Notes: generated from the letters alone by a model not told the origin. 64,000 nt of DNA from Takakia lepidozioides (GCA_030704615.1 CM060731.1:85476756-85540755), one strand, 5' to 3'; counted from the first letter of the stretch, positions 1 to 12,151 are shown. Numbers and translations: made by a program.

Positions 1-631
1 GGGCAACATCATCAGCGTAGAGGAGATATGATTGGGCAGAAAATGAAGTTAGGCAGAAAACATCCCTGAACATGTTTTCAATTTGTGTCATGGGGGAGGA
101 CATCGTGGAAAAACCTTCAGGTCTACCACTGTGTGCAGAGGGACTAGTTTTTAGGTCAAGGAAATGTTGCTTTGTCACGTCATTGCACCTGCGTTGGAGT
201 ACGCATTTGCTATATGCGTTGATAACTCCAACGAGGCTAGGTCTGCAATATCCTTTCAATTGAATTGTGTCTGCACCTGTGTTTACCAACATTGAGAGTC
301 TTTAGGCCTTTTGGGGCTCCGTTGCTGGGCTCCGCCATACAGCCATTTGCTGATTGTGTGAATAGATGTCCACTGGATATGTGCAAAACCCGGATGGATG
401 TTCTGTTTCCTGGTAAGTTTAATGTGGTAGTGATGTGAACCCGCCCACATTCTGTTTCTTCACCAATGAATGGGCTTACATGTTATGAGGACATTCTGTC
501 CCTCTCCTTTTCAGTTTTTGGCACTTGCGCTGCAGGGGAGTGGGTTTGAGGTCAGCCAATCCATAGTTGTGGTTGTGGGATGGTTTGTGCTCTGGTGACG
601 TTGTGTTCAGTAGGACTATAGCTGATGCACC
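1..631. other. No gene recognised
   Basis: Only short open frames on either strand and no recognisable domain. The segment may hold the 5' part of the CACTA-like gene that follows, but no exon could be defined. Confidence 0.5.
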
Positions 632-2066
632 TTGTGTGTGGGATGTTTTTGGCAGCGGAAGGGGAGTGAAGCTGTAGCAAAGCACTCACAGCCACCACAC
701 AATGCCAACCAACACCAACCTTGGCACCCACCCCCTGCCGGATGGTCTCCACAACAGAGTGCACCATGGGGAGCCCCCCCTGCTTCGGGGTCGTGGCGCT
801 GGCTTCCTGATGTTGCCACGTCACAATGGGGGCCTCCCACATCTCCATACGGCCCTCCCCCCTCCGGCACACATCAGTCACCCCCCACAACGTATGACGG
901 CGCTACTCCAGAGCATGGGGGCAGGAAACGGACATCAGAGCTGAGGAAGGAACGACGTCATGCCATGAAACAATGGGAAGGAGATGGAGAGGGAAGGGTG
1001 GCTGCAGGGCTAAAGCGCCACAAGGTGGAGGTGCATGGAAATGGAGTCATCAATGCTAGCTGCGAAGGTAAGGAACACTGGCAGCGTGATTTGCGTGGCC
1101 TGGCATTGCGTTACCTTGACTCAAGTGTACAAGACATTGACCAGCAGTCCCAGAGTGCCATGTCAACAGTAATAGATGGCATAAATGGAATGTACGAGTA
1201 CACACCTATCCCTGCCAATCGTGATTTTATAGTGAAGCAATGTGGGAAGATAATGAAAGGAGAAAGAGCAAAACTGAAAGATAAATGGGCGAAGACTGGT
1301 GTGAGGCCAATGAACACTGAACCCGCCTATTGGGATACGCTTGTTGCCTACTGGGAGTCCCCTCGTGGACTTGCAAAGGTTGAAGGGATGAAGCAAGCGC
1401 GTGCTTGTGTCACGAACCCCTCGCGTTGGGGCCGGGCAGGAGTTGCAGGCCAAGCAGCCCGTTGGTAATCTCCCTCACCCCCTTCTCATTGCTCTTACGT
1501 TGTGGCATGTTCTGATGGAAGAGACACCCACAAGTGGGTTTTATTGCTTGTGCAAAATTAGTTGTTATGTGATATGCAGGGCAGTGCTTTGTCCATATGC
1601 TCCTGGCATTTTGTACTGACGGTGTGTGGATGGGCAAATACAGAAAAGACGCAAAGCGCGGAGCCCGTCACTGTCCGAGCTCGGGGCAGAGTGCAAGAAT
1701 GCTGCGACTGGCACCCCATCAGAGTCTGTTTTGAGCCAGGTATGTTTTGAAGTCCGGTTTCCATTCATGAATCTGTTGTTGTACTAAGATTTGGTGGGTA
1801 TGTGGGGCCCCCACGCATGGTACACGAGGGGTGTTATGCCAAACCTAGCCATCTCCGAATGCCTGAAATCCTGCACATTCGGCCTCTTCTTCTGGTTTTT
1901 AACAGTACGGGTGGGTGTTTGTATGCGTAGGGAGCGGGGAACTCAATGGCACGCATCGGGGCCCTGGAGAGGCTTGCGGCTCTCTCTGCGGAGCGGGAGA
2001 GGGGAATGGAAGCACAACTGAAGAAGATAGTGGAACTCATGATGGGGCAAAAAGGGGGTGTGACGG
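632..2066 (+). pseudogene. CACTA (En/Spm) Transposase_24-like gene, probably partial
   Basis: The main open stretch (to about 1464) begins with a Pro/Gln-rich low-complexity region. It then has the layout of the plant Transposase_24 (Ptta/En/Spm) family: a helical segment with TPIPANRDFIVKQCGKIMKG, a basic KLKDKW segment, and the family-like YWDTLVAYWESPRGLAKVEG followed by a basic, Gly-containing tail. A second exon at about 1645-1739 (KRRKARSPSLSELG..., ending at a GTATG donor) and a third from 1931 (coiled-coil-like GALERLAALSAERERGMEAQ) look like the C-terminal half; exons 2 and 3 join in phase, exon 1 to exon 2 does not join cleanly. No in-frame ATG decides the start. The third exon runs into methyltransferase-family sequence at about 2085 in another frame, so this may be a junction of two elements. 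In CACTA elements this protein accompanies the TNP2 transposase, found here further downstream. Confidence 0.55.
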
Positions 2067-2084
2067 GTGGCATTATGGAAGACC

Positions 2085-5000
2085 CCCCTCCTACGACCAT
2101 TGACCCGGTGGCTCCAAATCTGGAATGGTTCCCAAAGTACAAGGGACATGTGGAGCTTCCCCAAACCGGACAAACTGTCTGACCCCACATTCGACATGTG
2201 GATGAACCGCATGAAATGGTGGTTTCAGGTACTTCCCCATGCTTCGTTTGGCGCTTCTACTCTTGTAGGGGGTGGATTCATTGTATTTTTTTAGGAAAGT
2301 GATCTGATGGAGAATCTCCATAGGTGACGACGAATGCGCAAGAGCCGCTGGACACACAAGCACATCAGTTCAAGATGGAGATTTCTCCTGCAGCAGAGAG
2401 CCTACGCGACTATGTGACGAGGTACTTTCTGCTGTACAAAACCGACCTATTCTTTCGGGAGATACCCCATGCCCGCCTGAGCCACGAGTTCACCGACCAG
2501 CCGAATGCGGACAAAGCAGCAATGCGCCTTCTGTACAGGTACATACGCGATGCCTTCCTTTCAAGTCCTTGCATTTCAGGATGTTAGAGGCCTCATGTGG
2601 CGCATAAAAATTGGTCCTTGGAAAAATGGCGCCGAATTTCCAGTCCAGGGCTCCCAAAATGGCTAAGTCCCTAGAGTGGCTGGCACCAAAAACCGAAATT
2701 CGGCGCCATTTTTCCATTTCAAGGCCCAGTCAGTTCTGGGACTTAGCCATTTTCGGGCCGGACCTGGGAAAATGGCGCCGAATTTCCAGTTCAGGGCTCC
2801 CAAAATGGCTAAGTCCCTAGGGTGGCTGGCACCGAAAACCGAAATTCGGCACCATTTTTCCAATTCCAGGGCCAGTCAGTTCAGGGACTTAGCCATTTTC
2901 GGCCCGGACCTGGGAAAATGGCGCCGAATTTCCAGTTCAGGGCTCCCAAAATGGCTAAGTCCCTAGGGTGGCTGGCACCGAAAACCGAAATTCGGCACCA
3001 TTTTTCCAATTCCAGGGCCAGTCAGTTCAGGGACTTAGCCATTTTCGGCCCGGACCTGGGAAAATGGCGCCGAATTTCCAGTTCAGGGCTCCCAAAATGG
3101 CTAAGTCCCTAGGGTGGCTGGCACCGAAAACCGAAATTTGGCACCATTTTTCCAATTCCAGGGCCAGTCAGTTCAGGGACTTAGCCATTTTCGGCCCGGA
3201 CCTGGGAAAATGGCGCCGAATTTCCAGTTCAGGGCTCCCAAAATGGCTAAGTCCCTAGGGTGGCTGGCACCGAAAACCGAAATTCGGCGCCATTTTTCCA
3301 ATTCCAGGGCCAGTCAGTTCAGGGACTTAGCCATTTTCGGCCCGGACCTGGGAAAATGGCGCCGAATTTCCAGTTCAGGGCTCCCAAAATGGCTAAGTCC
3401 CTAGGGTGGCTGGCACCGAAAACCGAAATTCGGCACCATTTTTCCAATTCCAGGGCCAGTCAGTTCAGGGACTTAGCCATTTTCGGCCCGGACCTGGGAA
3501 AATGGCGCCGAATTTCCAGTTCAGGGCTCCCAAAATGGCTAAGTTCCTAGGGTGGGTGGCAAACCGAAATTCGGCGCCATTTTTCCAATTCTAGGCCCAG
3601 TCAGTTCTGGGACTTAGCCATTTGCGGGCCGGACCTGGGAAAATGGCGCCGAATTTCCAGTTCAGGGCTCCCAAAATGGCTGTCCCTAGCGTGGCTAGCA
3701 CCGAAAACCGAAATTCGGCGCCATTTTTCCAGTTCTAGGCCCAGTTAGTTCCGCCCCAACCTGGGAGAATGGTGCCGAATTTCCAGTTCAGGGACCTCAT
3801 TCTGTGTTTTTCATGAATGCAGGTACTGCAAGTTCTCCCTTTTGGAGAAAGGTCATCTGTCTTTCGAGCCACCATTCTTCCTGGCATGGAGGAACCCTGG
3901 GGCTGACTCCATGTACACTGACGTTATTGTGAAGGAGTGGCATCTGGAACATTTGTGTGATTGCCTTTGGTATGTGTACCTTCCGCCCGGCTTGCTCGAC
4001 CCATCCGAGTTTCAATTGAAGCTGGATGCTGAGGCCCGACGAAACCGGGCTCCGCTGCCTCCGCTTTGTCCAAAAGAGGCAAAAGCGCTTGCGAACTCCA
4101 GGAAAGCGGCAGAGCTTGCTCAGGCAGGAATTCAGGAGAAATTGAATGAGAAGAATAAAGGCCAAAGGAAAAGGACAAGGAAACAGGTGAGTACAGTAAC
4201 ACCCAAAAAATAGAAAACCATCGGGGCATCGGAGGAGGCGCAGGAGGGGACCCAAGGGAGTGACTCAGACGACGACTTTGTTCAAGGTCCTGCGACTGCT
4301 GCTGCTGCTACCAAGTCACCGGTCGTCCGGGTTCCCAAGTCAGTTCGGAGTGGGACTGGCTCTGCCTAGAAGTTGGCATTTGAGGGCGAGCCTACACGGC
4401 GGTATTCGGCGGTGATGTTTACGCACAGGCCAAAGCTAGAACCTCCAACCATCATCCAATGCGTCAATGAGAGCTTCCTTGACGCTCTCGCTGCCAGGGC
4501 AAAGAAGGTGGCACACAGCAAGTCTCTGGCGGAGCAGAAGGGGAAAGCCAAGAAGAGGGCTGCCGGTACAGAGCCTAAAGACACCCCTGGTTTTGAAGCC
4601 ATGATGGAATTCTTCACGGCTGTGAGCACGGATTGCAAGAGCACTCGGGGGGGGGGGGGAGGTGGAGAGAGCTTGCGATATGATTCTCCTCGACATTCCA
4701 GATGGGGAGCTGTTGGAGGGCCTGGATGGTGTGCCCACCTGGAACAGGTTTACTGAGGACTACTGGAAAGCCGGGTTTGGGCTGGCGGGGATGCTCCTGG
4801 ATGACGGTGGATGTGTGGTTGTCCTTGCCACAAGAGGGAAGACCACAGAGAATGCGGTGGCAAGATGGACACCAGAAAGTGTCACCCCGGTCCTCCTCAG
4901 AAAATGGTTCTGCATCAATACACAGGGGTTGCAAACAGAGGGCCAAGTGTAAGTTATCAATCTATTGCATTCACCTCATATTGTGCTATATCTAAACTAG

Positions 5001-5927
5001 ATCCCGAAGTTGATCCCTCTTTTGTTGGATGTGCAGATATTGGTGTTTGAGGCATATTGCTTTGTGAAGAGAGGGTCTACGTTCAAATTCCGCAACGACA
5101 GTCGTCTTGTTGATGCCGTTGTGGACCCTGTTATCTACGATGTCCTCTACAACTATGTGCCCCACTCCAGTATGCCGAAGGACACAAAGACAGGCAAACC
5201 GTGGCGGTACAGCCAGACCCGGAGCCCTGCTTTCATCCAAACCCTCATGGAGACGTGCTTGGATGTCCAAGGGCGGATTCTTGACCTCACATGTGGCACG
5301 GGTAAGCCTTCACGTGCTCAGTTTGTCCCCTGGTCCGATTGCAATTGCATGCCGCAAGCTATTAACCGCCTGCTTTGTTCCTCAGGTGCTTCAATGTAGG
5401 CAGGGACGTTGTCCGACAGGCATGTGTTCGCCTTCGAGCCAGATACTGCCCTCCACAACTCGGAACTTGCAGCGGCTGAACGTCTGCCGAAAGAGGAAGA
5501 GGCATCCTTGGAGGATGAGGAAAAATCCGAGAAGGAGCAGGGGGAGGAACAAGTTGGGATCGAGGCCGAGGAGCCCCCGGTTTACGAGTGAGTGGTCGCA
5601 TTGTAAGTTGCCTCCAGATTTCGTTAGGCACCTCCCTTCGCTCTCTTATTTCATTGAAAACCCTTTCTGCTTCTGCTGGTATTGACATTCTTGAAGTGGA
5701 TTTGTTCTTACTGTAGGATGCCAAGTACTGCAGGAAGGACGTCTACACCAGAGTTCATGGGCAGGAGGAACGTGCCTTTTTTTGCCAGGGGGGATTTCAT
5801 GCCTAGTCCAGAAAGGGACTACATCCTTCCTACTTATGCTGCCCGGCTTGCTTCGGTGTCCATTAGGAGGTGTTCCGAACCTAGTCGTGTACAGCAGATT
5901 TTAGACGAGGCAAGCCTCAAGAAAATG
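2085..5927 (+). pseudogene. DNA N4/N6-methyltransferase-like gene, copy 1 (decayed, 3' end in gap)
   Basis: Paralogue of the gene at 20515-25547, with the same exon borders and phases: about 2085-2228, 2324-2538, 3823 to about 4950, 5037-5301, 5386-5587, 5717 into the gap. Motifs in order: CDMILLDIPDGELL (motif IV position), YWKAGFGLAGMLLDDGGCVV, WRYSQTRSPAFIQTLMETC, then VQGRILDLTCGTG (motif I, SAM binding) and a DRHVFAFEPD segment. This IV-to-I order is that of beta-class N4/N6 DNA methyltransferases such as CcrM. Damage: TAG stops at 4211-4213 and 4366-4368, a frameshift at the poly-G run near 4650, and a TAG in the exon at 5386 where copy 2 has Trp just after motif I. The ParB-like exons seen in copy 2 are absent; CACTA-like sequence lies upstream instead. 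A pseudogene unless the homopolymer shift is an assembly error, and even then three stops remain. Confidence 0.7.
2612..3796. repeat. 146-bp minisatellite inside an intron of methyltransferase copy 1
   Basis: About eight head-to-tail units with a period of exactly 146 bp in the central copies; the last units are shorter and diverged. Each unit contains two inverted pairs: AAAATGGCTAAGTCCCT with its reverse complement, and AAAATGGCGCCGAATTTCC with a near reverse complement. The second resembles the GGAAATGCGGC / GCCGCATTTCC palindrome that is abundant at 18.6-26.5 kb. The array fills the intron between exons 2324-2538 and 3823 onward. The matching intron in copy 2 is only 146 bp long (23051-23196) and holds a single palindrome. 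The overlapping 96-codon open frames in the array repeat identically with the period and are not genes. Confidence 0.9.
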
Positions 5928-6427
5928 NNNNNNNNNNNNNNNNNNNNNNNNNNNNNNNNNNNNNNNNNNNNNNNNNNNNNNNNNNNNNNNNNNNNNNNNN
6001 NNNNNNNNNNNNNNNNNNNNNNNNNNNNNNNNNNNNNNNNNNNNNNNNNNNNNNNNNNNNNNNNNNNNNNNNNNNNNNNNNNNNNNNNNNNNNNNNNNNN
6101 NNNNNNNNNNNNNNNNNNNNNNNNNNNNNNNNNNNNNNNNNNNNNNNNNNNNNNNNNNNNNNNNNNNNNNNNNNNNNNNNNNNNNNNNNNNNNNNNNNNN
6201 NNNNNNNNNNNNNNNNNNNNNNNNNNNNNNNNNNNNNNNNNNNNNNNNNNNNNNNNNNNNNNNNNNNNNNNNNNNNNNNNNNNNNNNNNNNNNNNNNNNN
6301 NNNNNNNNNNNNNNNNNNNNNNNNNNNNNNNNNNNNNNNNNNNNNNNNNNNNNNNNNNNNNNNNNNNNNNNNNNNNNNNNNNNNNNNNNNNNNNNNNNNN
6401 NNNNNNNNNNNNNNNNNNNNNNNNNNN
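5928..6427. other. Scaffold gap of exactly 500 N
   Basis: The run of N is exactly 500, which suggests a placeholder of unknown true length. It separates the last visible exon of methyltransferase copy 1 from a CACTA transposase exon, so continuity across it is not established. Confidence 0.98.
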
Positions 6428-6809
6428 GGCTATGACCCTATGTTTGCTGGAGAAAGAATTCCCTCCATCATTCTTTGACGTCATGACGCACTTGCTAGTG
6501 CATCTTGTAGAGGAGTTGCATGTGTGTGGGCCCATAGCCAGCCGGGTGGATTACCCCATGGAGAGGTACATGAAGGATCTGAAGGTATGTACTCAACATG
6601 GCACGGCCAGAGGGAGTATGGCGGAGGGCTACATCCGCGACGAAGCCCTGGGCTTCATGACAGAGTATATGTCTTCATTTGATGCAATACAACGACGGGT
6701 GTGGGACGAGAACGAGGAAGAAGGAGTTGTAGGCGAGGTCCTAGAATGTGGTGGAACAAAGCGTGCCATGAGCCGCGCCTTCGGGATGTGGCACATGATT
6801 ATGTGCTGA
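6428..6809 (+). pseudogene. CACTA TNP2 transposase, DUF4218 region (partial)
   Basis: The frame leaving the gap encodes LEKEFPPSFFDVMTHLLVHL, then ELHVCGPIASR, MERYMKDLK and GSMAEGYIRDEALGFMTEYM. These are the conserved blocks of DUF4218, which follows the catalytic Transposase_21 domain in plant CACTA (En/Spm) TNP2 proteins. The catalytic domain itself would lie in or beyond the gap. The frame ends at a TGA at 6807-6809, after an acidic stretch. The matching DUF4216 domain follows at about 7.2 kb, in the order expected for TNP2. Confidence 0.8.
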
Positions 6810-7179
6810 ACAACACAACAACCATGACCCATGGAGACAGTGGGGTGCCAACTTACATCTCCCTCCTGTGCTATTCTTAATGGTCTTTGTATGCTGGAAT
6901 TACATATATATTGTCACAAGTCATTCGGCCACTATGGGAGTGGGATCGTGTACTAAACAGGTGCTTTTAGACGACTACAGAGGGTGTTTCGTAGATCTTG
7001 GTTGTTGCTTGCAAGTGATTATGAAGTAGGCTGCATCACTCAGTGTGCTTGAAAGGACACACACTCTGCATGTGGCATGCATGTACAGCACGTGTTGGTC
7101 AGGGGGATTGAGTTGCAGCTTCTATTTGGTTTCTGCCAGAAAGTACGCAGCGGAGAAGTCCGCTTGAAAATGGAACGGA

Positions 7180-7980
7180 GTGCATTTGCAAAAGCATGGC
7201 GGAGGGGGCGGTCGTAGGCGCAGATCCCCGGTGGATATACCCGCAACTATGGAGGAGCTGCAGCCCTTTACAGTGTGGGTCAGATCTGCAATTGCAGTGT
7301 ACGCATCAGAGAACGAGGACCCGATGAAGGGCATGGTGAGTCTGTCATTCCCCCCAGGGCTGATTGCCACTTCGTACCGGTCAATGAAAGCATATGGCAA
7401 TCACTATAGAGTGGACGATGCCAACACCAGCCTCCTGGAGACTTATGCAAGCGGAGTGGCATCATTTTTTGAACAAGAGAGTAGGAGCTGTGCACGAGAT
7501 CAGAATCCAATTTCATGCCATGTGCAATATGTAGGAGTGATCAAAGAGATCCTTAAACTAGACTATGGTCTTTGTGAAGCCCATTCTATTCCGTTTGTTC
7601 TGGGTAAAAGCCCATATGGTAGGAGAGAATGCCACCATGAAACAGGATGAGTACGGGTTCCTCCTTGCTGATTTCAGAAAATGCTACCACAAGATGAAGA
7701 GCCATTCATCTTCCCATCGCAAGTTGAGCAAGTTTTCTTTTCAGATGACACCCATGCGCCGGGATGGAAGGTGGTTCTTCACAAGGACCCCCGGGCCAAA
7801 CGAGTCGTGGCCGACGTCCATGATCTGGACCTAGGGGAAAATGCCGACCACGAGGGTCTGAGGGAACCACGAAATCTACCAGATACGGCCGAACCAGTCT
7901 CTTTGGAAGGAGCAGTTACCTTTAATGAGGAGACATTCCAGGGTGGTAATAACCGCAAGGCAAATTGCAGATGTGGGTAG
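7180..7980 (+). pseudogene. CACTA TNP2 transposase, DUF4216 region
   Basis: Two frames together give the DUF4216 signature: SGVASFF, then RDQNPISCHVQYVGVIKEIL with KLDYG; after a frame change near 7570, KPILFRLFWVKAHMVG and KQDEYGFLLADFRK; after another near 7680, EPFIFPSQVEQVFFSDD, PGWKVVLHKDPRAKRVVADV and HDLDL. This is the C-terminal end of plant CACTA TNP2 transposases, in correct order after DUF4218. The two frame changes without clear GT-AG borders point to decay. The tail is acidic and ends at a TAG at 7978-7980. Confidence 0.8.
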
Positions 7981-9767
7981 TGAAGGGAAGATTATTTGGA
8001 TATAGATAGTGAGCCCAGCTGAATCTCAGTGTCCATTAGCGAGCACTCATAGACGAGAGCTATGCTAAGGACTCTTACTGTCCTTAGAACCCATTTTGTA
8101 CAATCCTGCAAGCGCGCAAAGGCGAGACAGTTAATAGTATCGATAATGTCCCGGTATGTGGTCCGTATTGTCTTGTGAACAAACCTTTTTGTTCTGCCAA
8201 TATTGTTTCTGACATGTGAGGAGAGGATCGTCTTCATGTACGGGAAGTAGACGTGAATGTGTGCATGCATTTTCTGGCCCAGCTGCATGCTTTCCAGGAA
8301 CAAAGACCAGTGGAATGGGGGGGTGTCTCCAAAGGAGCAGGACCGAACGACACCTTTTTGTGCTTCCCTTGCTTTCCTTCTCACCGTTGTTGCATTCTCC
8401 CACCTGCCCAACAGCAGCACTCTCGAAGCAATAGCATGACATATGTTGCAACATGGTCTTCTTCACCAGCGAATGAGCTTTTTTGCTACATGTACTGCCA
8501 CATCCACATTAACGTTGATCCCTGCAAGCACTTGGCAAGACGCCCCAGAGCCGCAAATCCAGCAACCACCACAAACATATCTAACTGATTGTAGTGACAC
8601 GGGAATAGCTCACTTGTAGAGGAATTGAACCTCCAGCCAGATGGCTCTGCCCCTTGTAGCACAAGTGCGATGCAAAAACAAGGTGAGTACAAAATGAAGA
8701 AGCACTTACGAGGTCCCCATCCCTCGGATGGGCTCCCCACTTGTGCTCTGGAACTGTGCAGGCCTGACTAGCACCAAATTGCATGAATCCTAAGCCTGAA
8801 TGTCAATGCAGGTTTATGTCGCAATGCAGCACGCCATCATCTAGCCTGTAGTTTCCAGTTTCACTGGTGTCACAACTGCCTTCAAGTCAACATCAAAATT
8901 AAGTCCACCTATGCGCAAATCGCAGAATGTCTCATGACACCATCTGCCGCCGCTGGTTTGGCATGATATGATTGTAGTTCACAACCTTAATGAACGCTTT
9001 CAGCCTTGACCTCTTTGGCGATCTTCTTCTTTGACTGCTTCTTCATAATTTATTGAAAGGGAAAAGCAACTACACATCATTCTTGCAAGTACAGGGGGGT
9101 ACTCAGGCCTCCTTGGGAGAAAGAGTGCCATAAACACAGACACATCCTTAAATGTAAAAATTGGAGAAGCGAACGTCTGGTGGCAATAACTGCCTAAACC
9201 AGAATTATACTCCATTCCAGCGCACATGTAAAGGGTCGGATGATAACTCGGAATCCCAGTTGGAGATAATGAGACGAATACATGACTATCTTGCGAGTTT
9301 CAACTTTCTTGGAGGTAGTTTCCAGTTTCTCTGGTGTCACAACTGCCTTCAAGCTGGGTTTAGAGGAATTAAGTCCCACTCGCAAATGCAGAATGTCTCC
9401 TCATCTGCGGGGCAAAATGGGGTTTGGCATGATATGATTGTAGTTCACAACCAAAGGGCATATTCTTCAGCCTTGACGTCTTTGCGATCTTCTTACGCCT
9501 TCTGCATAACTGTGAAATGGAAAAGCAGCTACACATCAAATTATTGCGATGCCACTCAATGGCACTATGACGTTTCGAGCATGCTGTCAGAAAACTAGAC
9601 GGGCAAAACCCAATTCAGCAGCCTCACCTTGCGTGGATACTTGGGAATTGATGCCAGAAGGGCATGCCCGTATGCGCGCTCCATCGTGCCTCCATCCAGC
9701 ACATTCTGTAAATGATGAATGACCAAGACCCCGATGTCACACCGTTATGAGAAGCCACTACGCGCGC
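7981..9767. other. Non-genic stretch with a local duplication
   Basis: No protein domain seen. A segment of about 220 bp occurs twice in the same orientation, at about 8848-9075 and 9317-9545. Both copies share TTTGGCATGATATGATTGTAGTTCACAACC and CAGCCTTGAC...CTTTG, with indels between. The rest is unique-looking sequence. Confidence 0.55.
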
Positions 9768-11970
9768 TCACAGTATACGAAGGCCTTGCCGTGTCAGGAT
9801 TTCCATTCCCACGTCCCGCCATGTCCGACGCAGCACTTGCATCCTTGTCTCTGCCAGGTGGAGGCAACACTTATTAAAATATCTATTCCCCCAAGGCCAC
9901 ATTTTGTTTACCTCTTTTTGTGAAAGCCACGTCAGCAAATGTGCTGCCGAGTCATGGGTGCAATGAATGCGCAGTGGCTCATGGAGTCGTTGAGTCAACT
10001 ACATATTCACTTTAATGAATAAATATCTTTATTCCATTAATCGAATTAGGAAGAAAATTTGTAGTCGCATGTGCAGTAATTACAACCACTTGTAATTTTG
10101 GCTTTTTCAAATTTTATGTATTTACGCAATTCGTAAAATAGCCCGGAATTCTGCTACGACTCCGGAGTCGTTGACCCCACTTCTGTCCGCCGTCTGAAAT
10201 GCCCCCGTGGGCCCACACTGTCTGTTTCGACTCTCCAGTAGTCCCGTTTACTACCAAGTGGTTCCCGGAGTGGTCGCGGACATGCAGTCGAATCGGAAAA
10301 GACACGAATGCTTCTAGTGAAAGCTGGACATGTGCATGTTGGAGGTTTTCGGAGATGTATTTTTTGGTCCACTTCTGCAGGCTTTGACCCCAATGGAACC
10401 CACATGTTCTCTCACGATCGGGCATGGGTTCCCCCGCCTCCACACTTCGCGAACAGCAGCCCAATTCGCATTTGCATTGTCGGCCATTAATCCTCGAAAT
10501 TGCGGTTGCCCCTTCCCTGCTCGCAGCATCTGTTCATTGATGGATTCCCACATGATCTTCTGTGATCCTGTATCTTCACATTTCATTTCGCAAATTGTGA
10601 TCGTCATGAGCTTCCGAAAATTCGGATGGTACACGTGACAAGCCATTGTACTCCATCCGTGTATCCGCTTCACGTTGTCGAACATAATCCAGCTACTTCC
10701 CAGCTCCCCCCTCCACCCCCCCCCCCCGACGCATCATGTCCACCATATGGACTCCACAGCCCTTTCCAACAGTTGACATCTTGAATATGAAACATCTCTC
10801 ATCCACACTCCCTTGGCCTGGGAAGCGGCTCCCATGGAAATAGTCGTACCCGCTCCACTTTTTCATTGTCAATAAAGCTTCTACTTCACTCCCAAGCCCC
10901 ATTTGTGCTTTTGTCTTCTTTGTCTCGTAACGAACACCACATTTGCCCACAGCACCGACCTCCTCCATGAGCTCCTCGAACTGCTCATCATCGAGTTTCC
11001 ATCTCTCGGTTGCACCTGGCGATAACACCTTCTCCATGTCAATGGACTGAGCAGTAGACATTTGCACCGATTCTGGCCTGGCAGACGGTGACCTATGGAT
11101 TTCTTCAGCAAGTGCAGATTTGGCTTTGGCAGCAGCTTCCCGGCATGCTACAGGTGCAGATGGATGTGAATGAATGCCAACATGCACGGCTGCTCTGGTC
11201 ATCGTTGGTGGTCCTATCACGTAGAACATTTTGGCATGGCAGGTGTGCATGCATGTAGGTGGATGGTTGCAGTGAGAACATAGGAAGGTGTTCGGGAGCA
11301 CGCGGCTTTGCGGTTTGAATTGACCATCGTAATGCCCCATCCAATGAATCTCATTATGGCTGCCCTCCCTTAGGAAGAATGGGCACGTTCCTCGAACACA
11401 TCTCAGCGCACCAACACAGTGTACATACCTACAATGACATTTAAAGTCAGTGCACAAAGTGCAGAAATTGCACTATGGAAGTCGGCCACGACTACAACTG
11501 CACAATGGACAATGAGCAGGAACAAAATACCACCTCACCTGACTGCGCCGCCTTTTGTGCCAATTATAGGAAGCTTTTAAGTTCATTGTCTTCGTGGTGG
11601 CCCATGGATTGCCGTCGTACTTGCGGTCCATGCCTTCGAGCTGACCTGCTGGGGATGTGTTTGATGTCGGTGGAAGCTCATGCACGACATCACCATCAAC
11701 CACGGAAGCAAGACCTGGTCCGGGCTGCTCAAAGTGGAACTGCTACGACCCAACACCGACGGTCTGACACTCTTGCAAGGAAATTGAGCCTTCATAATGG
11801 AAATGGCCTCTGGTGTACCAATGCAAGAAAAAATCGAAAAGGCCTTCGACTTGCCTTCTTCATCAGACCATTTATCTCTCTACATGACGAGTGATTCTCT
11901 GCTGGGGACAACTAGCGACAAACTAGCCAGGCATATTATCATGGAAACACATCTCCATGGGGACGAATTT
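9768..11970 (-). pseudogene. MULE-type transposase, copy A (broken)
   Basis: Read on the minus strand it follows the same order as the transposase at 14.7-18.2 kb. There is an N-terminal MDRKYDGNPWATTK block, a zinc-binding segment with CSHCNHPPTCMHTCHAK, then AAVHVGIHSHPSAPVACREA, FHGSRFPGQG, FIFKMSTVGKGCGVH, LMTITICEMKCEDTGSQ, and FRGLMADNANANWAAVREVW. The MADNANANW block probably carries the second acidic residue of the DDE catalytic core. The remainder (about 9768-10400) is in several frames and AT-rich DNA interrupts it near 10000-10140. A SWIM zinc finger was not found. Frameshifts make it inactive as written. Its terminal repeats were not identified. Confidence 0.65.
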
Positions 11971-12126
11971 GAAATCATGCACGTCTCCAAAGCTGGCCCC
12001 GAAACGAAGTTTGGTTTTATCTACATGGTTGTCGCGGCCCTTCGCCTTGAGGGCAGGGGGTCGGGACACAAGAGGGGCTGCCCCTGTGGTGGGGGCAGTG
12101 GCAACAATAGATACGGGGCTAAGCAC

Positions 12127-12151
12127 CCTTGAGTGCCCAAGGCACTCAAGG
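12127..12151. repeat. Perfect 11-bp inverted repeat
   Basis: CCTTGAGTGCC, a 3-base CAA loop, then GGCACTCAAGG. It lies at or near the outer edge of the 5' LTR of Ty3 element A and may mark that border. Confidence 0.8.

Noticed and set aside
2676-3594. Six overlapping 96-codon open frames on the plus strand
   Set aside because: They repeat with the 146-bp minisatellite period inside an intron; identical sequence in overlapping frames is a repeat artefact.
11797-12132. Plus-strand open frame of 111 codons
   Set aside because: It overlaps the N-terminal part of the minus-strand MULE transposase and shows no family.
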